A stretch of DNA of 64,000 nucleotides from Nocardia albiluteola (GTDB lineage Bacteria; Actinomycetota; Actinomycetes; Mycobacteriales; Mycobacteriaceae). The notes beneath the pieces are model-generated. The model saw only the letters and a list, made by a program, of their open reading frames with translations, was not told where the DNA came from and ran no database searches. Position 1 is the stretch's first letter. Each line of letters opens with the position of its first letter. The position numbers were made by a program, and so were the translations under genes. The stretch spans positions 75,333 through 139,332 of the forward strand of contig NZ_JAHKNI010000001.1 of assembly GCF_018860155.1 (NCBI RefSeq), read 5' to 3'. Positions 8,408-17,435 of this stretch are shown one piece after another.

Positions 8408-11182
8408 TCAGTGCTCCAGCAGGAATTGGGCGAGATGTCGACCGGTGCGCCCGTCGAGCTGGACCGCCTGCGTACGACAGGAGAAACCGTCCGCGAGGAA
8501 TTCGGCCCCCGTACCTGCCCTCCGCAGGGCCGGCAATAGTCCGTTTTCCGCAACCGCGACCGATACGTCGTAATGTCCGGATTGCATGCCGAAATTTCCG
8601 GCAAGTCCACAGCAACCAGCAATTTCGGTGATCTTCGCACCCGTTTGCTCGAGCAGTGCGCGGTCCGCGTCGTGACCCATGATCGCGTGCTGATGACAGT
8701 GCGGTTGGACGACGACGGTCCGCCCGCGGCGGTCCGGCGCACGCCAGGCCGGGTCCCCCGTCAGGAATTCGGCCAGCGTCCGCACCGCACGCGCGGTCGC
8801 CGCCGCCCGTGGATCGTCGGGCAGCAGCTCGGGCAGGTCGGAGCGCAGCGCGGCCGTGCACGAGGGCTCGAGCCCCACCACGACACCGCCGGCGCGCACA
8901 TGGGCATCCAGCGCGGCCAGCGTGCCGCGCAGCCGCCGCCGCGCACCGTCGAGCTGTCCGGTGCTGATCCAGGTGAGCCCGCAGCACACCCGGCGTTCGG
9001 GAATCGTCACCCGGTGCCCGAGCGACTCGATGAGTTCCACCGCGGCCCAGGCGATCTCGGGGGCAAACGCATCGGTGAAACTGTCGATCCAGAGCATGAT
9101 CCCGGGATCGTCGCCTGTCGTGGTATCAGCGCCCCGCTCGGCCCACATATGACGAAAGCTCTTGTCCGCCAATCGCGGCATCTCCCGGCGCGGGTCCATG
9201 CCCGCCAGCCGGAAGCCGGCGCGGCGGAGGGGGCCGATCGCGGCGACGGCGTTGGCCGCGCGCGGCGCCCGGACGCCCACGGCGAGCCAGCGCGGTAGCC
9301 AGCCCAGGGCGTAGTGGTCGATCGGGCGGAGGCGATGCCGGTAGCGGCGATGCAGGACCTCGGATTTGTAGGTGGCCATGTCGACCCCGGCGGGGCAGTC
9401 CGACGCGCATGCCTTGCAGGACAGGCACAGGTCCAGCGATTCCGCTACCTCGTCCGAGCGCCAATCCAGCGCGCCGCGTACCACCTCCTGCAGGACCCGC
9501 GCGCGTCCGCGGGTGCTGTCCTTCTCATCGGCGGTGGCCAGGTACGACGGGCACATGAAACCGCCCGTGGCGCGGGAATCGGCGCGGCACTTGCCGATTC
9601 CGACGCAGCGATGCACTGCCGCGCCGATATCGCCGTCGGCGGGATAGGCGAATCCGCCCGCCGCGGGCGCGGGGCGCAGGCCCACCAGCCGCAGGTCGGC
9701 ATCGATTGCCTTGGGGCGCACCAGAACTCCCGGGTTCAGCACGTCGTCCGGATCGAACAGGGCCTTGAATCCGGCGAAGGCGTCCAGGGCCGCCGGGGAA
9801 TACATGCGCGAGAGCAGTTCCGAGCGAGCCCGGCCGTCGCCGTGCTCGCCGGACAGCGAGCCGCCGTGACGTACCACCTGATCCGCGGCATCCTCGAGGA
9901 ATCTCCGGAACCGCTGCGGCGCATCGGCTATCGGCAGATCAAGCCGGACATGAATGCATCCGTCGCCGACGTGGCCGTACATCAGTCCGTCGACGCCGTG
10001 CGCGCGCATCAGCTCCTCGAACTCGCGCAGGTAGGCTCCGAGATGCTCGGGCGGCACCGCGGCGTCCTCCCAGCCCGGCCAGGCCGGATGTCCCTCGGGG
10101 GTGCGCCCGGCCAGGCCCACGCCGTCCGCCCGGATCCGCCACAGCCCCGCCGCCACACCGGAATCGGTGATGATCCGGGAATCCAGTGCGTGCGCGGTGC
10201 GGCACAGCGCGACCGCCCGGTCGAATGCCTCGTCCGCGGTGTCACCGGGCAACTCGACGAACAGCCACCCGCGTCCCTTCGGCAGGTCCGGGACCGTTCC
10301 CCGGTGCGCCCGGACAACGTCCACCAACCGGGCGTCGATCCCCTCGACCGCCGTGGGCCCGCTCGCCACCACCGCCTTGACATCGTCTGCGGCCGTGGGC
10401 ATATCGGGGTATCCGAGCACCACGAGCACGGTGTTGCGGTGTACCGGCACCAGCTCGACCGTCGCCTCCAGCAGCAGCCCGCAGGTGCCCTCGGAACCGG
10501 CGAAGGCACCGGCCGCCGAGGGATTGCGTTCGGGCAGTAGCCGTTCGAGACCGTATCCGGAACCCTGGCGGTCGAAGCGGCCCAGTTCGGTGCGGATGAC
10601 AGCGAGGTGCGCGTGGGTGAACTCCGTCAGCCCGGGCACCGACTCCAGGCCCGCGCCGAGCACCCGCTCGGCGCCGATTCCGTCGAGTATGCGCAGCTCG
10701 CGCACGGTGTCGGAAGTGCGGCCCCACGCCATTGCGCGCGGTCCACACGCGTTGTTTCCGATCATGCCGCCCAGCGTGCATCGATTCTGGGTGGATGGAT
10801 CGGGTCCGAAGCGCAGCCCGTGCACCGCGGCCTCGCGCTGCAACTGTGCCAGCACCACTCCCGGCTGAACTCGTGCGCAACGGTTTTCGGGATCGATGCC
10901 CAGCACCGCGGACATGTGCCTGCTGAAGTCGATCACGACACCGGGCCCGATCGCGTTGCCCGCCACCGACGTTCCCGCACCGCGCGCGGTGACGGACACC
11001 CCCGCCTCGCGCGCCGCGGCCAGCGTCGCCGCCACATCGGCGTCACCGCGCGGGAATACGACCGCGGTGGGCAGCACCCGGTAGTTCGAGGCGTCCGAGG
11101 CGTACTCGGCACGACGTCGCAAACCACTGTCGATCTCGCCGTCGATCCCGTTCCGCAACGCCCGCAGCCACGTCTGGGTCAT
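8408..11182 (-). CDS. FAD-linked oxidase/Fe-S protein (D-lactate or D-2-hydroxyacid dehydrogenase-like)
   Basis: A 924-residue fusion. The N-terminal half is a PCMH-type FAD-binding oxidase (RGAGTSVAGNAIGPG near residues 67-81, then the FAD-oxidase C-terminal domain with GHVGDGCIHVRLD and SGEHGDGRARSE). The C-terminal half carries ferredoxin-type cysteines (CVGIGKCR, and CLSCKACASDCPAGVD near residues 590-605) and two CCG-type domains (VCCGLTW and CCGLAGNFG). This is the layout of Dld/YdiJ-like enzymes that oxidise 2-hydroxy acids and pass electrons to quinone at the membrane. ATG at 11182. It is a single gene; the physiological substrate (D-lactate, D-2-hydroxyglutarate or other) is not determined. 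An L-2-hydroxyglutarate oxidase gene lies elsewhere in the window. Confidence 0.85.
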   Translation of the reverse strand: MTQTWLRALRNGIDGEIDSGLRRRAEYASDASNYRVLPTAVVFPRGDADVAATLAAAREAGVSVTARGAGTSVAGNAIGPGVVIDFSRHMSAVLGIDPENRCARVQPGVVLAQLQREAAVHGLRFGPDPSTQNRCTLGGMIGNNACGPRAMAWGRTSDTVRELRILDGIGAERVLGAGLESVPGLTEFTHAHLAVIRTELGRFDRQGSGYGLERLLPERNPSAAGAFAGSEGTCGLLLEATVELVPVHRNTVLVVLGYPDMPTAADDVKAVVASGPTAVEGIDARLVDVVRAHRGTVPDLPKGRGWLFVELPGDTADEAFDRAVALCRTAHALDSRIITDSGVAAGLWRIRADGVGLAGRTPEGHPAWPGWEDAAVPPEHLGAYLREFEELMRAHGVDGLMYGHVGDGCIHVRLDLPIADAPQRFRRFLEDAADQVVRHGGSLSGEHGDGRARSELLSRMYSPAALDAFAGFKALFDPDDVLNPGVLVRPKAIDADLRLVGLRPAPAAGGFAYPADGDIGAAVHRCVGIGKCRADSRATGGFMCPSYLATADEKDSTRGRARVLQEVVRGALDWRSDEVAESLDLCLSCKACASDCPAGVDMATYKSEVLHRRYRHRLRPIDHYALGWLPRWLAVGVRAPRAANAVAAIGPLRRAGFRLAGMDPRREMPRLADKSFRHMWAERGADTTTGDDPGIMLWIDSFTDAFAPEIAWAAVELIESLGHRVTIPERRVCCGLTWISTGQLDGARRRLRGTLAALDAHVRAGGVVVGLEPSCTAALRSDLPELLPDDPRAAATARAVRTLAEFLTGDPAWRAPDRRGRTVVVQPHCHQHAIMGHDADRALLEQTGAKITEIAGCCGLAGNFGMQSGHYDVSVAVAENGLLPALRRAGTGAEFLADGFSCRTQAVQLDGRTGRHLAQFLLEH

Positions 11183-11210
11183 AGCGCCAGCCTATGCCGG
11201 GTAGGGGGAA

Positions 11211-11321
11211 CCGGTTGCCGTCCTCGGCCATGCGGATCGGCCGGCCATCCCCGGATGGACGCGGCGACACCACCGCAAGCCGGTCGCCATCCCCGGCCAT
11301 ACGGACCGGCCGACCATCCCC
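11211..11321. repeat. Imperfect 42-bp direct repeat
   Basis: Two copies, 11211-11252 and 11280-11321, match at 36 of 42 positions and all six differences are transitions. They occupy the divergent space between the oxidase and the 128-residue protein gene. No further copies were seen in the window. Confidence 0.7.
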
Positions 11322-11422
11322 CGACCGGCGGGACGCGCGGCGAGCCCACCCGACAGACCCGCATTCCCGCAGCTGACGGCGACACACTGCCGGGCCCCGC
11401 CGCCGCGCGTACCGTCGAGCGC

Positions 11423-11809
11423 ATGCAGACCTCGACCGAGCGCATTCTGTCCATCGGACTTCATCCCTCCGCGCTCGACTACAGCAAGCTCCCCGGCCTC
11501 GACGAGGCGACCATGACGGCCCGGATCGAGGCGGGAAGCGGCGCGCTGCGGGAGGCGGGCTTCGACGCGGTGCCCTGCTACCTCGGCAACGATCCGGACG
11601 AGGCCGAGCGGCAGGTCCGAAAGGCCCTGGCGGACGGGCCGTTCGGGCTGGTGATGATCGGCGCCGGACTCCGCGCGAACGTTGCCTATACGCTGCTGTT
11701 CGAACGCATCCTGAACGTCGTCGTCGAAGCGTCGCCCGGCATCCGGTTCTGCTTCAACACCTCACCGGAGACCACCGTGGACGCGCTGCGTCGCGGACTG
11801 GGTGCATAG
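11423..11809 (+). CDS. Conserved-looking hypothetical protein, 128 residues
   Basis: A small soluble alpha/beta protein. It opens with MQTSTERILSIGLHPSALDY and has alternating strands and helices: a Glu/Arg-rich helix (DPDEAERQVRKALADG), a strand-loop FGLVMIGAGLR, and a C-terminal FCFNTSPETTVDAL stretch. The ATG at 11423 is chosen because the long upstream extension of this frame is antisense to the oxidase and is not protein-like. No purine-rich site directly precedes the ATG, so it may be leaderless. I do not recognise the family. It converges with the oxidoreductase gene 6 nt downstream. Confidence 0.65.
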   Translation: MQTSTERILSIGLHPSALDYSKLPGLDEATMTARIEAGSGALREAGFDAVPCYLGNDPDEAERQVRKALADGPFGLVMIGAGLRANVAYTLLFERILNVVVEASPGIRFCFNTSPETTVDALRRGLGA

Positions 11810-11815
11810 CCCGAA

Positions 11816-12715
11816 TCAGCTCGGCAGCAGCACGATCTTGCCCAGGCCGTGGCCGGTCTCGCTCTCGCGCTGCGCCGCGGCGGCCTCGGCCAGCGGATAG
11901 GTGCGGGCGGGGCCGGTCAGCTGGAATTCGCCGGCGGCAACCCGCTGCGCGACCTTCTCGACCTCCTGCAGTGCCGGGCCCTCGGTCCGGGAATAGAACC
12001 GCACGCCCTTTTCCGCGGCGTCGCCGTCGGCGATGGTGATGACGCCGTCGGTGCTGCCGCGCAATTCGATTGCGGCATCGAGGAATCCGTGCCCCGCGCA
12101 GTCGAAGACCGCGTCGATGCCCCGGGGCGCCAGGGCGCGAACCCGCTCGACCACGCCCTCGCCGTAGGTCGTCGGGGCCGCGCCGAGCCGGGCCACCACC
12201 GCCTGATTCGCGGCCGAGGCGGTCCCGATCACCTCGATGCCCGCGGCCCGGGCCAGCTGCACGGCCATCGCGCCGACCGCACCCGACGCCCCGTTCACCA
12301 GCAGGGTCTGGCCGGACTCGAGGCCGAGCACCTCCAGGCCGCCGCTCGCGGTGTTGGCCGCGACGGGAATCGCGACGGCATCGGGAAACGACAGCCCGGC
12401 GGGTTTGGCCGCCAGCCGCTCGGCGAGGGCGTAGTCGGCGTAGCCGCCGTTCTTCGGCCAGCCCATGACCTCGTCGCCGACTCGCCACGGGGCCTCGGGG
12501 CCGACGGCGTCGACCACCCCGGCGATCTCGAAACCAGCCACGCGCGGGAGCTCCTGCGGGCCCATGAACCCCTGCCGGGTCTTCCAATCCGCGGGATTCA
12601 CCCCCGCCGCGCGCACAGCCACCCGCACCTGTGCTCCCGTGGGCTCGGGCAGCGGTAACTCGACGAGCCGCAGTACCTCGGGGCCCCCGACTGTCTCGTA
12701 CTGGATCGCATGCAT
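11816..12715 (-). CDS. Zinc-independent MDR oxidoreductase (quinone reductase-like)
   Basis: A 299-residue medium-chain dehydrogenase of the NADPH:quinone reductase group. The GroES-like N-terminus includes AAGVNPADWKTRQG (residues about 36-49), and the Rossmann part carries the NADPH-binding LLVNGASGAVGAMAVQLA around residues 140-157. The cysteines and histidines that bind catalytic and structural zinc in alcohol dehydrogenases are absent. Such enzymes reduce quinones or enones; the substrate is unknown. The ATG at 12715 gives a standard N-terminus (MHAIQYETVGGPEVL). Confidence 0.85.
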   Translation of the reverse strand: MHAIQYETVGGPEVLRLVELPLPEPTGAQVRVAVRAAGVNPADWKTRQGFMGPQELPRVAGFEIAGVVDAVGPEAPWRVGDEVMGWPKNGGYADYALAERLAAKPAGLSFPDAVAIPVAANTASGGLEVLGLESGQTLLVNGASGAVGAMAVQLARAAGIEVIGTASAANQAVVARLGAAPTTYGEGVVERVRALAPRGIDAVFDCAGHGFLDAAIELRGSTDGVITIADGDAAEKGVRFYSRTEGPALQEVEKVAQRVAAGEFQLTGPARTYPLAEAAAAQRESETGHGLGKIVLLPS

Positions 12716-13072
12716 GGCACCGAGCCTAGAACGCCCTCGCGCAGCAACCGGTCAGACGCGCACAGGCGTCCATGAAACCGGGGGCGTCCAGGCGTGATCG
12801 CGAGTCCGGGCCGCAGCGCCGGACGCTCGTGCCGTCGTCGAGCCGATGGATTCGATCCGCAGCGGTGCGACCGCGGCCGGACCCGGGTCGATGTCCGACA
12901 ACTCCACGGGCGCCGGGCGCGGCGTGGGCTCGGCACCCTCATGTGGTCTCGTCCAGGGCAATTTCGCCGGACGCGAACGAGATCCGCCACGGAAAGACTT
13001 GTCCTCAACCATTGTTCAGGTCTTAGTGTCGGTGCACCGGAGTTCAATGGGCCGGGAGTGAAGGGACTGAGG
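12716..13072. other. Divergent intergenic region
   Basis: About 350 nt between the quinone reductase-like gene and the ABC exporter gene. Reading frames here translate to low-quality Arg/Pro/Ser-rich sequence and I support none. It should hold the promoters of both flanking genes, but no clear -35/-10 pair was found. Confidence 0.5.
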
Positions 13073-14959
13073 ATGACTATCGAATCGGTGGCGTGGAGCC
13101 AGCTGTATCGGCAGGCCAACGCGCCGCAGGAGCGGCGCTCGTTCCGGCGCGCCACCGCATGGCGGATTCTGCGGTTCGCGCGACCGCACCGGGCCCTCCT
13201 GATCGGATTCCTCATATTCAGCGTGGTCTCGGCGCTGCTCGAGGTGGCCAATCCGGTGCTGGCGGGGCGGGTGGTCAACGACATCGTCGGGCATTCCGCG
13301 CCGCGCTCGGTCGTCACGCTGGCGATCGTCATCGGCCTGGTCGCGGTGCTGGACAACGGCCTGGGGATCCTGATCCGGTGGCTGTCCGCGCGCATCGGCG
13401 AGGGCCTGATCCTGGATCTGCGCACGGCGGTCTTCGACCATGTGCAGCGGATGCCGATCGCGTTCTTCACCCGCACTCGCACCGGGGCGCTGGTGAGCCG
13501 GCTGAACAACGATGTGATCGGTGCGCAGCGCGCGTTCAGCACGACGCTGTCCGGCGTGGTCACCAATATCGTCACGCTGCTGCTCACGGTCGTGGTGATG
13601 GTCCGGCTGTCCTGGCAGATCACCCTGCTGTCGCTGATCCTGTTGCCGCTGTTCATGATTCCGGCGCGGCGCATGGGCACGCGGATCGCGGGCATCCAGC
13701 GCGAGGGCGCGCAGCTCAATGCCGCGATGAGCACGCAGATGACCGAGCGCTTCTCCGCACCCGGCGCGACCCTGGTCAAGCTGTTCGGGCGGCCGAGGCA
13801 GGAGTCGGCGGAGTTCGCGCTGCGGGCCGGGCGCGTACGCGATATCGGCGTGCGCACCGCGATGCTGCAGACCGTCTTCGTGACCGCGCTGACGCTGGTC
13901 TCGGCGCTGGCGGTGGCACTGGTGTACGGCCTGGGCGGCTGGTTCGCCCTGCACGGGCGGCTCGACGCGGGTTCGGTGGTGGCGCTGTCGCTGCTGCTGA
14001 CCAGGCTGTATGCCCCCCTCACCGCGCTGGCCAGCGCCCGGGTCGACCTGATGTCGGCGCTGGTGAGCTTCGAGCGGGTCTTCGAGGTGCTGGACCTGAA
14101 GCCGCTGATCGAGGACGCGCCCGACGCGGGTTCGGTTCCGGCGGGCCCGGTCTCGGTGGAGTTCGACGAGGTCCGCTTCGGCTATCCGTCCGCGGACAAG
14201 GTCTCGCTGGCCTCGCTGGAGGATGTCGCCACCCTCGACACCCGCGGCGGCACCGAGGTGCTGCACGGCATCTCGCTGCACGCCCAGCCCGGCCAGGTGA
14301 TCGCGCTCGTCGGCTCGTCGGGAGCCGGTAAATCGACCATCGCGCAGCTGGTTTCGCGCCTGTACGACGTGGATGCCGGTGCGGTACGGCTCAACGGCGT
14401 CGACGTGCGCGAACTCACCGGGAGCTCGATCCAGGACACCGTCGGCCTGGTCACCCAGGACGGCCACCTGTTCCACGACACCATCCGCGCCAACCTGCTG
14501 CTGGCACGCCCCGAGGCCACCGACGAGGAGCTGTGGGACGCCCTGGGCCAGGCCAGGTTGCGAGATCTGATCGACTCCCTGCCCGACCGGCTGGACACCA
14601 TGGTCGGCGAGCGCGGCTACCGCCTTTCGGGCGGCGAGCGCCAGCGCCTGACCATCGCCCGCCTGCTGCTCAAGCAGCCGCGTGTCGTGATCCTCGACGA
14701 GGCCACCGCCTCTCTGGATTCCACCTCCGAGGCCGCGGTCCAGGAGGCGCTGACGGCCGCCCTCGAGGGCCGCACCGCGCTGGTGATCGCCCACCGCCTG
14801 TCCACCATCCGCAATGCCGATCAGATCCTGGTCCTGGAGGACGGCCGGATCATCGAACGCGGCACCCACACCGAACTTCTCGCCGCCGGCGGGCGCTACG
14901 AGGAGCTGTACCGCACCCAGTTCGCCGGGGAGACCGAAAACGTCGCGGCATGGGCATGA
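13073..14959 (+). CDS. ABC exporter half-transporter (fused membrane and ATPase domains)
   Basis: A 628-residue type IV ABC exporter subunit that probably works as a homodimer. Six transmembrane helices cover residues about 45-330. The nucleotide-binding domain shows Walker A GSSGAGKST (near residue 415), signature LSGGERQR (near 520), Walker B RVVILDEATASLDS and the switch histidine in VIAHRLSTI. The ATG at 13073 has AAGGGA at 13061-13066; an in-frame GTG at 13058 is possible. Related proteins export lipids, peptides or drugs; no neighbouring gene points to a substrate. A hairpin terminator follows at 14979. Confidence 0.88.
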   Translation: MTIESVAWSQLYRQANAPQERRSFRRATAWRILRFARPHRALLIGFLIFSVVSALLEVANPVLAGRVVNDIVGHSAPRSVVTLAIVIGLVAVLDNGLGILIRWLSARIGEGLILDLRTAVFDHVQRMPIAFFTRTRTGALVSRLNNDVIGAQRAFSTTLSGVVTNIVTLLLTVVVMVRLSWQITLLSLILLPLFMIPARRMGTRIAGIQREGAQLNAAMSTQMTERFSAPGATLVKLFGRPRQESAEFALRAGRVRDIGVRTAMLQTVFVTALTLVSALAVALVYGLGGWFALHGRLDAGSVVALSLLLTRLYAPLTALASARVDLMSALVSFERVFEVLDLKPLIEDAPDAGSVPAGPVSVEFDEVRFGYPSADKVSLASLEDVATLDTRGGTEVLHGISLHAQPGQVIALVGSSGAGKSTIAQLVSRLYDVDAGAVRLNGVDVRELTGSSIQDTVGLVTQDGHLFHDTIRANLLLARPEATDEELWDALGQARLRDLIDSLPDRLDTMVGERGYRLSGGERQRLTIARLLLKQPRVVILDEATASLDSTSEAAVQEALTAALEGRTALVIAHRLSTIRNADQILVLEDGRIIERGTHTELLAAGGRYEELYRTQFAGETENVAAWA

Positions 14960-14978
14960 ATGAGTCTCGCAACGAACA

Positions 14979-15005
14979 GATCGCGGGAGGAAGGCCCCCG
15001 CGATC
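14979..15005. terminator. Bidirectional hairpin terminator
   Basis: GATCGCGGG (14979-14987) and CCCGCGATC (14997-15005) form a perfect 9-bp stem with a 9-nt loop. It sits between two convergent genes (stops at 14959 and 15020). There is no T-tract, which is common for actinobacterial terminators. Confidence 0.65.
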
Positions 15006-15019
15006 CGTTCGCTTGACGG

Positions 15020-15913
15020 TCACTCGAAGAGCTCGTCCGCCGAGTCGATGATGTCGACCTTGTCTGCCCAGCGCTCGATCTGTTCGCGGTCGGTACAGGC
15101 CATGATCCGAGCCTCGACGTCTTCAGTAACAGTAATCCCGCGCTTTCCCAAGAACCTGAGTAACATCCGGGCTTCGCCCTGAGCGCGCCCCTCTTGGCGC
15201 CCCTCTTGGCGCCCCTTCTCGCGCCCCTCCTCGACATACTTGCGGGCAAGGTTGCTTTGGTACTCGTATGTCGTTGCCATGAGCTCCTCCAAACGGCGCT
15301 GACCGGCGCGGGACAGCACGGCAGTTACCAGGTCAGTGTACAGAAGTCCGCGGTCGGTATCGGTCTTGCTCAGGCCCGCCAACAGGGCGTTGAGCACGGC
15401 ATCCGCGTTGGGACCATCGCCGTGGGCCATGCCCGAGAGCACCGCCCGCTCGGGCTCGGCGATGGCCTCGGCGGGATCGGTCAGCTCCGGGATCAATTCG
15501 GGTCCCAGCACGAGCGGGCGTAGCACCAGTCCGGGATGACCCAGCTCTATCGGAAGACGGCACAGCCTGGCGATGGGAGCCCGGGGCGCAATGACCAGCA
15601 GATACGTCGGGCACTGCAGGCGCGCCCGGAGGGTTGCGACATACACCGGCCAGGCAAAGTGCCGGGTCTTGTCGCGCCCCAACTGCACCTCCACCGAGAT
15701 ACCGGCCACGGCCTTTCCGGATCGATCGTTCAATGCCAGCGCTACATCGCCCCGGAACTCCTTCGGACCGGTATCGGTGAAATCGCACGGCTCGGCATGG
15801 ATTCTTTTGTATTCGGGTAACGACACCCCGAACGTCTGCTCCAAAAACCATGTCGCCAGCTCGGGTCGCGACTTGAATATATCGACCAAACCTTCATGAA
15901 GGAGTGTTGGCAT
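15020..15913 (-). CDS. Rpn-family recombination-promoting nuclease/putative transposase
   Basis: A 297-residue protein of the PD-(D/E)XK-like Rpn/YhgA group. The N-terminus MPTLLHEGLVDIFKSRPELATWFL and the core GISVEVQLGRDKTRHFAWPVYVA, which has the E-x-Q of the nuclease motif near residue 74, fit this family. The C-terminus has the usual coiled, charged stretch RKYVEEGREKGRQEGRQEGR before a short helical tail. At DNA level that stretch is a 12-bp tandem repeat (15187-15210). These proteins nick DNA in RecA-independent recombination and often occur in many strain-variable copies. There is no clear ribosome binding site at the ATG (15913), and the upstream 400 nt is poorer in GC than its neighbours, compatible with acquired DNA. 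Confidence 0.72.
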   Translation of the reverse strand: MPTLLHEGLVDIFKSRPELATWFLEQTFGVSLPEYKRIHAEPCDFTDTGPKEFRGDVALALNDRSGKAVAGISVEVQLGRDKTRHFAWPVYVATLRARLQCPTYLLVIAPRAPIARLCRLPIELGHPGLVLRPLVLGPELIPELTDPAEAIAEPERAVLSGMAHGDGPNADAVLNALLAGLSKTDTDRGLLYTDLVTAVLSRAGQRRLEELMATTYEYQSNLARKYVEEGREKGRQEGRQEGRAQGEARMLLRFLGKRGITVTEDVEARIMACTDREQIERWADKVDIIDSADELFE

Positions 15914-16317
15914 GGCCGCGACCGTACACGCTCACGAAAGCGATTGCCAGTCAATGACATTAGACTCAACCGTCGCCATATCCGCACCCTTTCCAGATCG
16001 GAAGGTGCGGTTTGATAGTCCTCGCCAGGACACTCGCGTAAATGAGAGTTCGCCCATTGAACTAATTGATAAATTGCCGAGTGCCTCCTCGCTGCCGAGC
16101 GCGGAGTGTGCGATATAACCGACGGACCCGGAGGCAGCATCCTCGTGGTCACGACCAATCATTTCCGCCCCGGCAATTGGTTCCATACCCCGGCGCCACC
16201 GGTGCTCCCGGCGGACGTTGCCGCGACGATCCGGCTGGCGCTGGCCCGGGGGGTGGGGACCCGCCACCGACGGATCCCCCTTCCACCTGGACTTACGCGA
16301 GAGGTCCGGACAGTGAC
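15914..16317. other. AT-richer intergenic stretch
   Basis: About 400 nt with lower GC than its surroundings, especially 15950-16090 (runs such as AATTGATAAATTG). No supported gene and no inverted terminal repeats were found. It probably holds the Rpn gene promoter and may mark an insertion boundary. Confidence 0.45.
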
Positions 16318-17313
16318 TCAGAACTCCCCGGCAACTCCCAGCACCGTGCGGCCGGAATGCTTGCCCTCGCGGATCGCGCGCAGCACGGTGTCCGCCTCGG
16401 TGATCGGCGCGTAGTTCTCGAGCTCCGAAAGGTGTTGCGGTTTAAGGTCGTTGCCCAGGCGGGTCCACAGCGCGCGGCGCCGGGCGATGGGGTAGTTGAC
16501 CGAATCGATGCCGATCAGGGCGACGCCGCGCAGGATGAACGGCAGCACGGTGGTGGGCAGTTCGGAGCCGCCGGTGAGCCCGCTGATCGCGGCCGCGCCG
16601 CCGTATTCGATCGTGCTGAGCACATGGGCCAGGGACTTGCCGCCGACGCTGTCGACCGCGCTCGCCCACACCGCCTTGCCAAGGGGGCGCGGCTTGGCAT
16701 CGGGATCCTCGGGCAGGCGGCCGATCACCGACTTCGCGCCGAGGGCCGCGAGCTGCTCGCCCGCGTCGGTCTTGCCGGTCGAGGCGACCACCTCGAAGCC
16801 CAGGCCCGCGAGGATGTCGACCGCGACGCTGCCGACACCGCCGGTCGCACCGGTCACCAGCACCGGACCCGAGCCCGGCGTCAGACCTCGCTCCAGCAGC
16901 GCCTGCACGCTCATGGCGGCGGTGAATCCGGCCGTGCCCAGGGCGGCGGCCTCGCGGGTGCTCAGACCGTCCAGCTTCACCACCCACTCGGCCGGGACCC
17001 GCGCCAGTTCGGCGAATCCGCCGTGATGCGAGACGCCGATCTCGTAGCCGTGCGCGATCACCGCGTCGCCGGGGGCGAAATCCGCACTCTCGGACGCGAC
17101 CACTTCACCGGCGATATCGATGCCCGGGATGATCGGATAGTTGCGCACCACCCCGCCGCGCGGCGTAATCGCCAGCCCGTCCTTGAAGTTCGCACTGGAA
17201 TAGTGCACCTTGATCGTCACCGTGCCCGGCCCGAGGAAGTCGTCGCCGACCTCCTCGCGCACCAGCGCCACGCCGTTGTCCGTCTCGTGTGCCACCATCG
17301 CCCAGAACGCCAT
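16318..17313 (-). CDS. YhdH/AcuI-family quinone oxidoreductase (acrylyl-CoA reductase-like)
   Basis: A 331-residue zinc-free MDR enzyme. Typical YhdH signatures are VHYSSANFKDGLAI near the N-terminus, PGIDIAGEV and ALGTAGFTAAMSVQALL, and the NADPH-binding site is VTGATGGVGSVAVDILAGLG. In this family AcuI reduces acryloyl-CoA to propionyl-CoA; other members are less well defined. The frame is open further upstream, but the ATG at 17313 (or 17325) gives a start that fits the family length of about 325-330. It has no operon partner. Confidence 0.82.
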   Translation of the reverse strand: MAFWAMVAHETDNGVALVREEVGDDFLGPGTVTIKVHYSSANFKDGLAITPRGGVVRNYPIIPGIDIAGEVVASESADFAPGDAVIAHGYEIGVSHHGGFAELARVPAEWVVKLDGLSTREAAALGTAGFTAAMSVQALLERGLTPGSGPVLVTGATGGVGSVAVDILAGLGFEVVASTGKTDAGEQLAALGAKSVIGRLPEDPDAKPRPLGKAVWASAVDSVGGKSLAHVLSTIEYGGAAAISGLTGGSELPTTVLPFILRGVALIGIDSVNYPIARRRALWTRLGNDLKPQHLSELENYAPITEADTVLRAIREGKHSGRTVLGVAGEF

Positions 17314-17435
17314 GGGTCCGAGCATATGCGCGAGGTACCCGCCGGGCGAGCGACCCGCGCCCGGCGTCGCGCCCTCCATACACACGAATCAGCACGTCAT
17401 CCGCGGGAGCACGAGGGCCATTCCACGCGGCATTG

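Noticed and set aside
12752..13012. 86-codon minus-strand frame in the gap before the ABC exporter
   Set aside because: Pro/Arg/Ser-rich, no ribosome binding site, no recognisable fold.
15914..16317. Possible insertion sequence next to the Rpn-family gene
   Set aside because: No terminal inverted repeats, target duplication or transposase DDE motif were found; the protein is better placed in the Rpn nuclease family.
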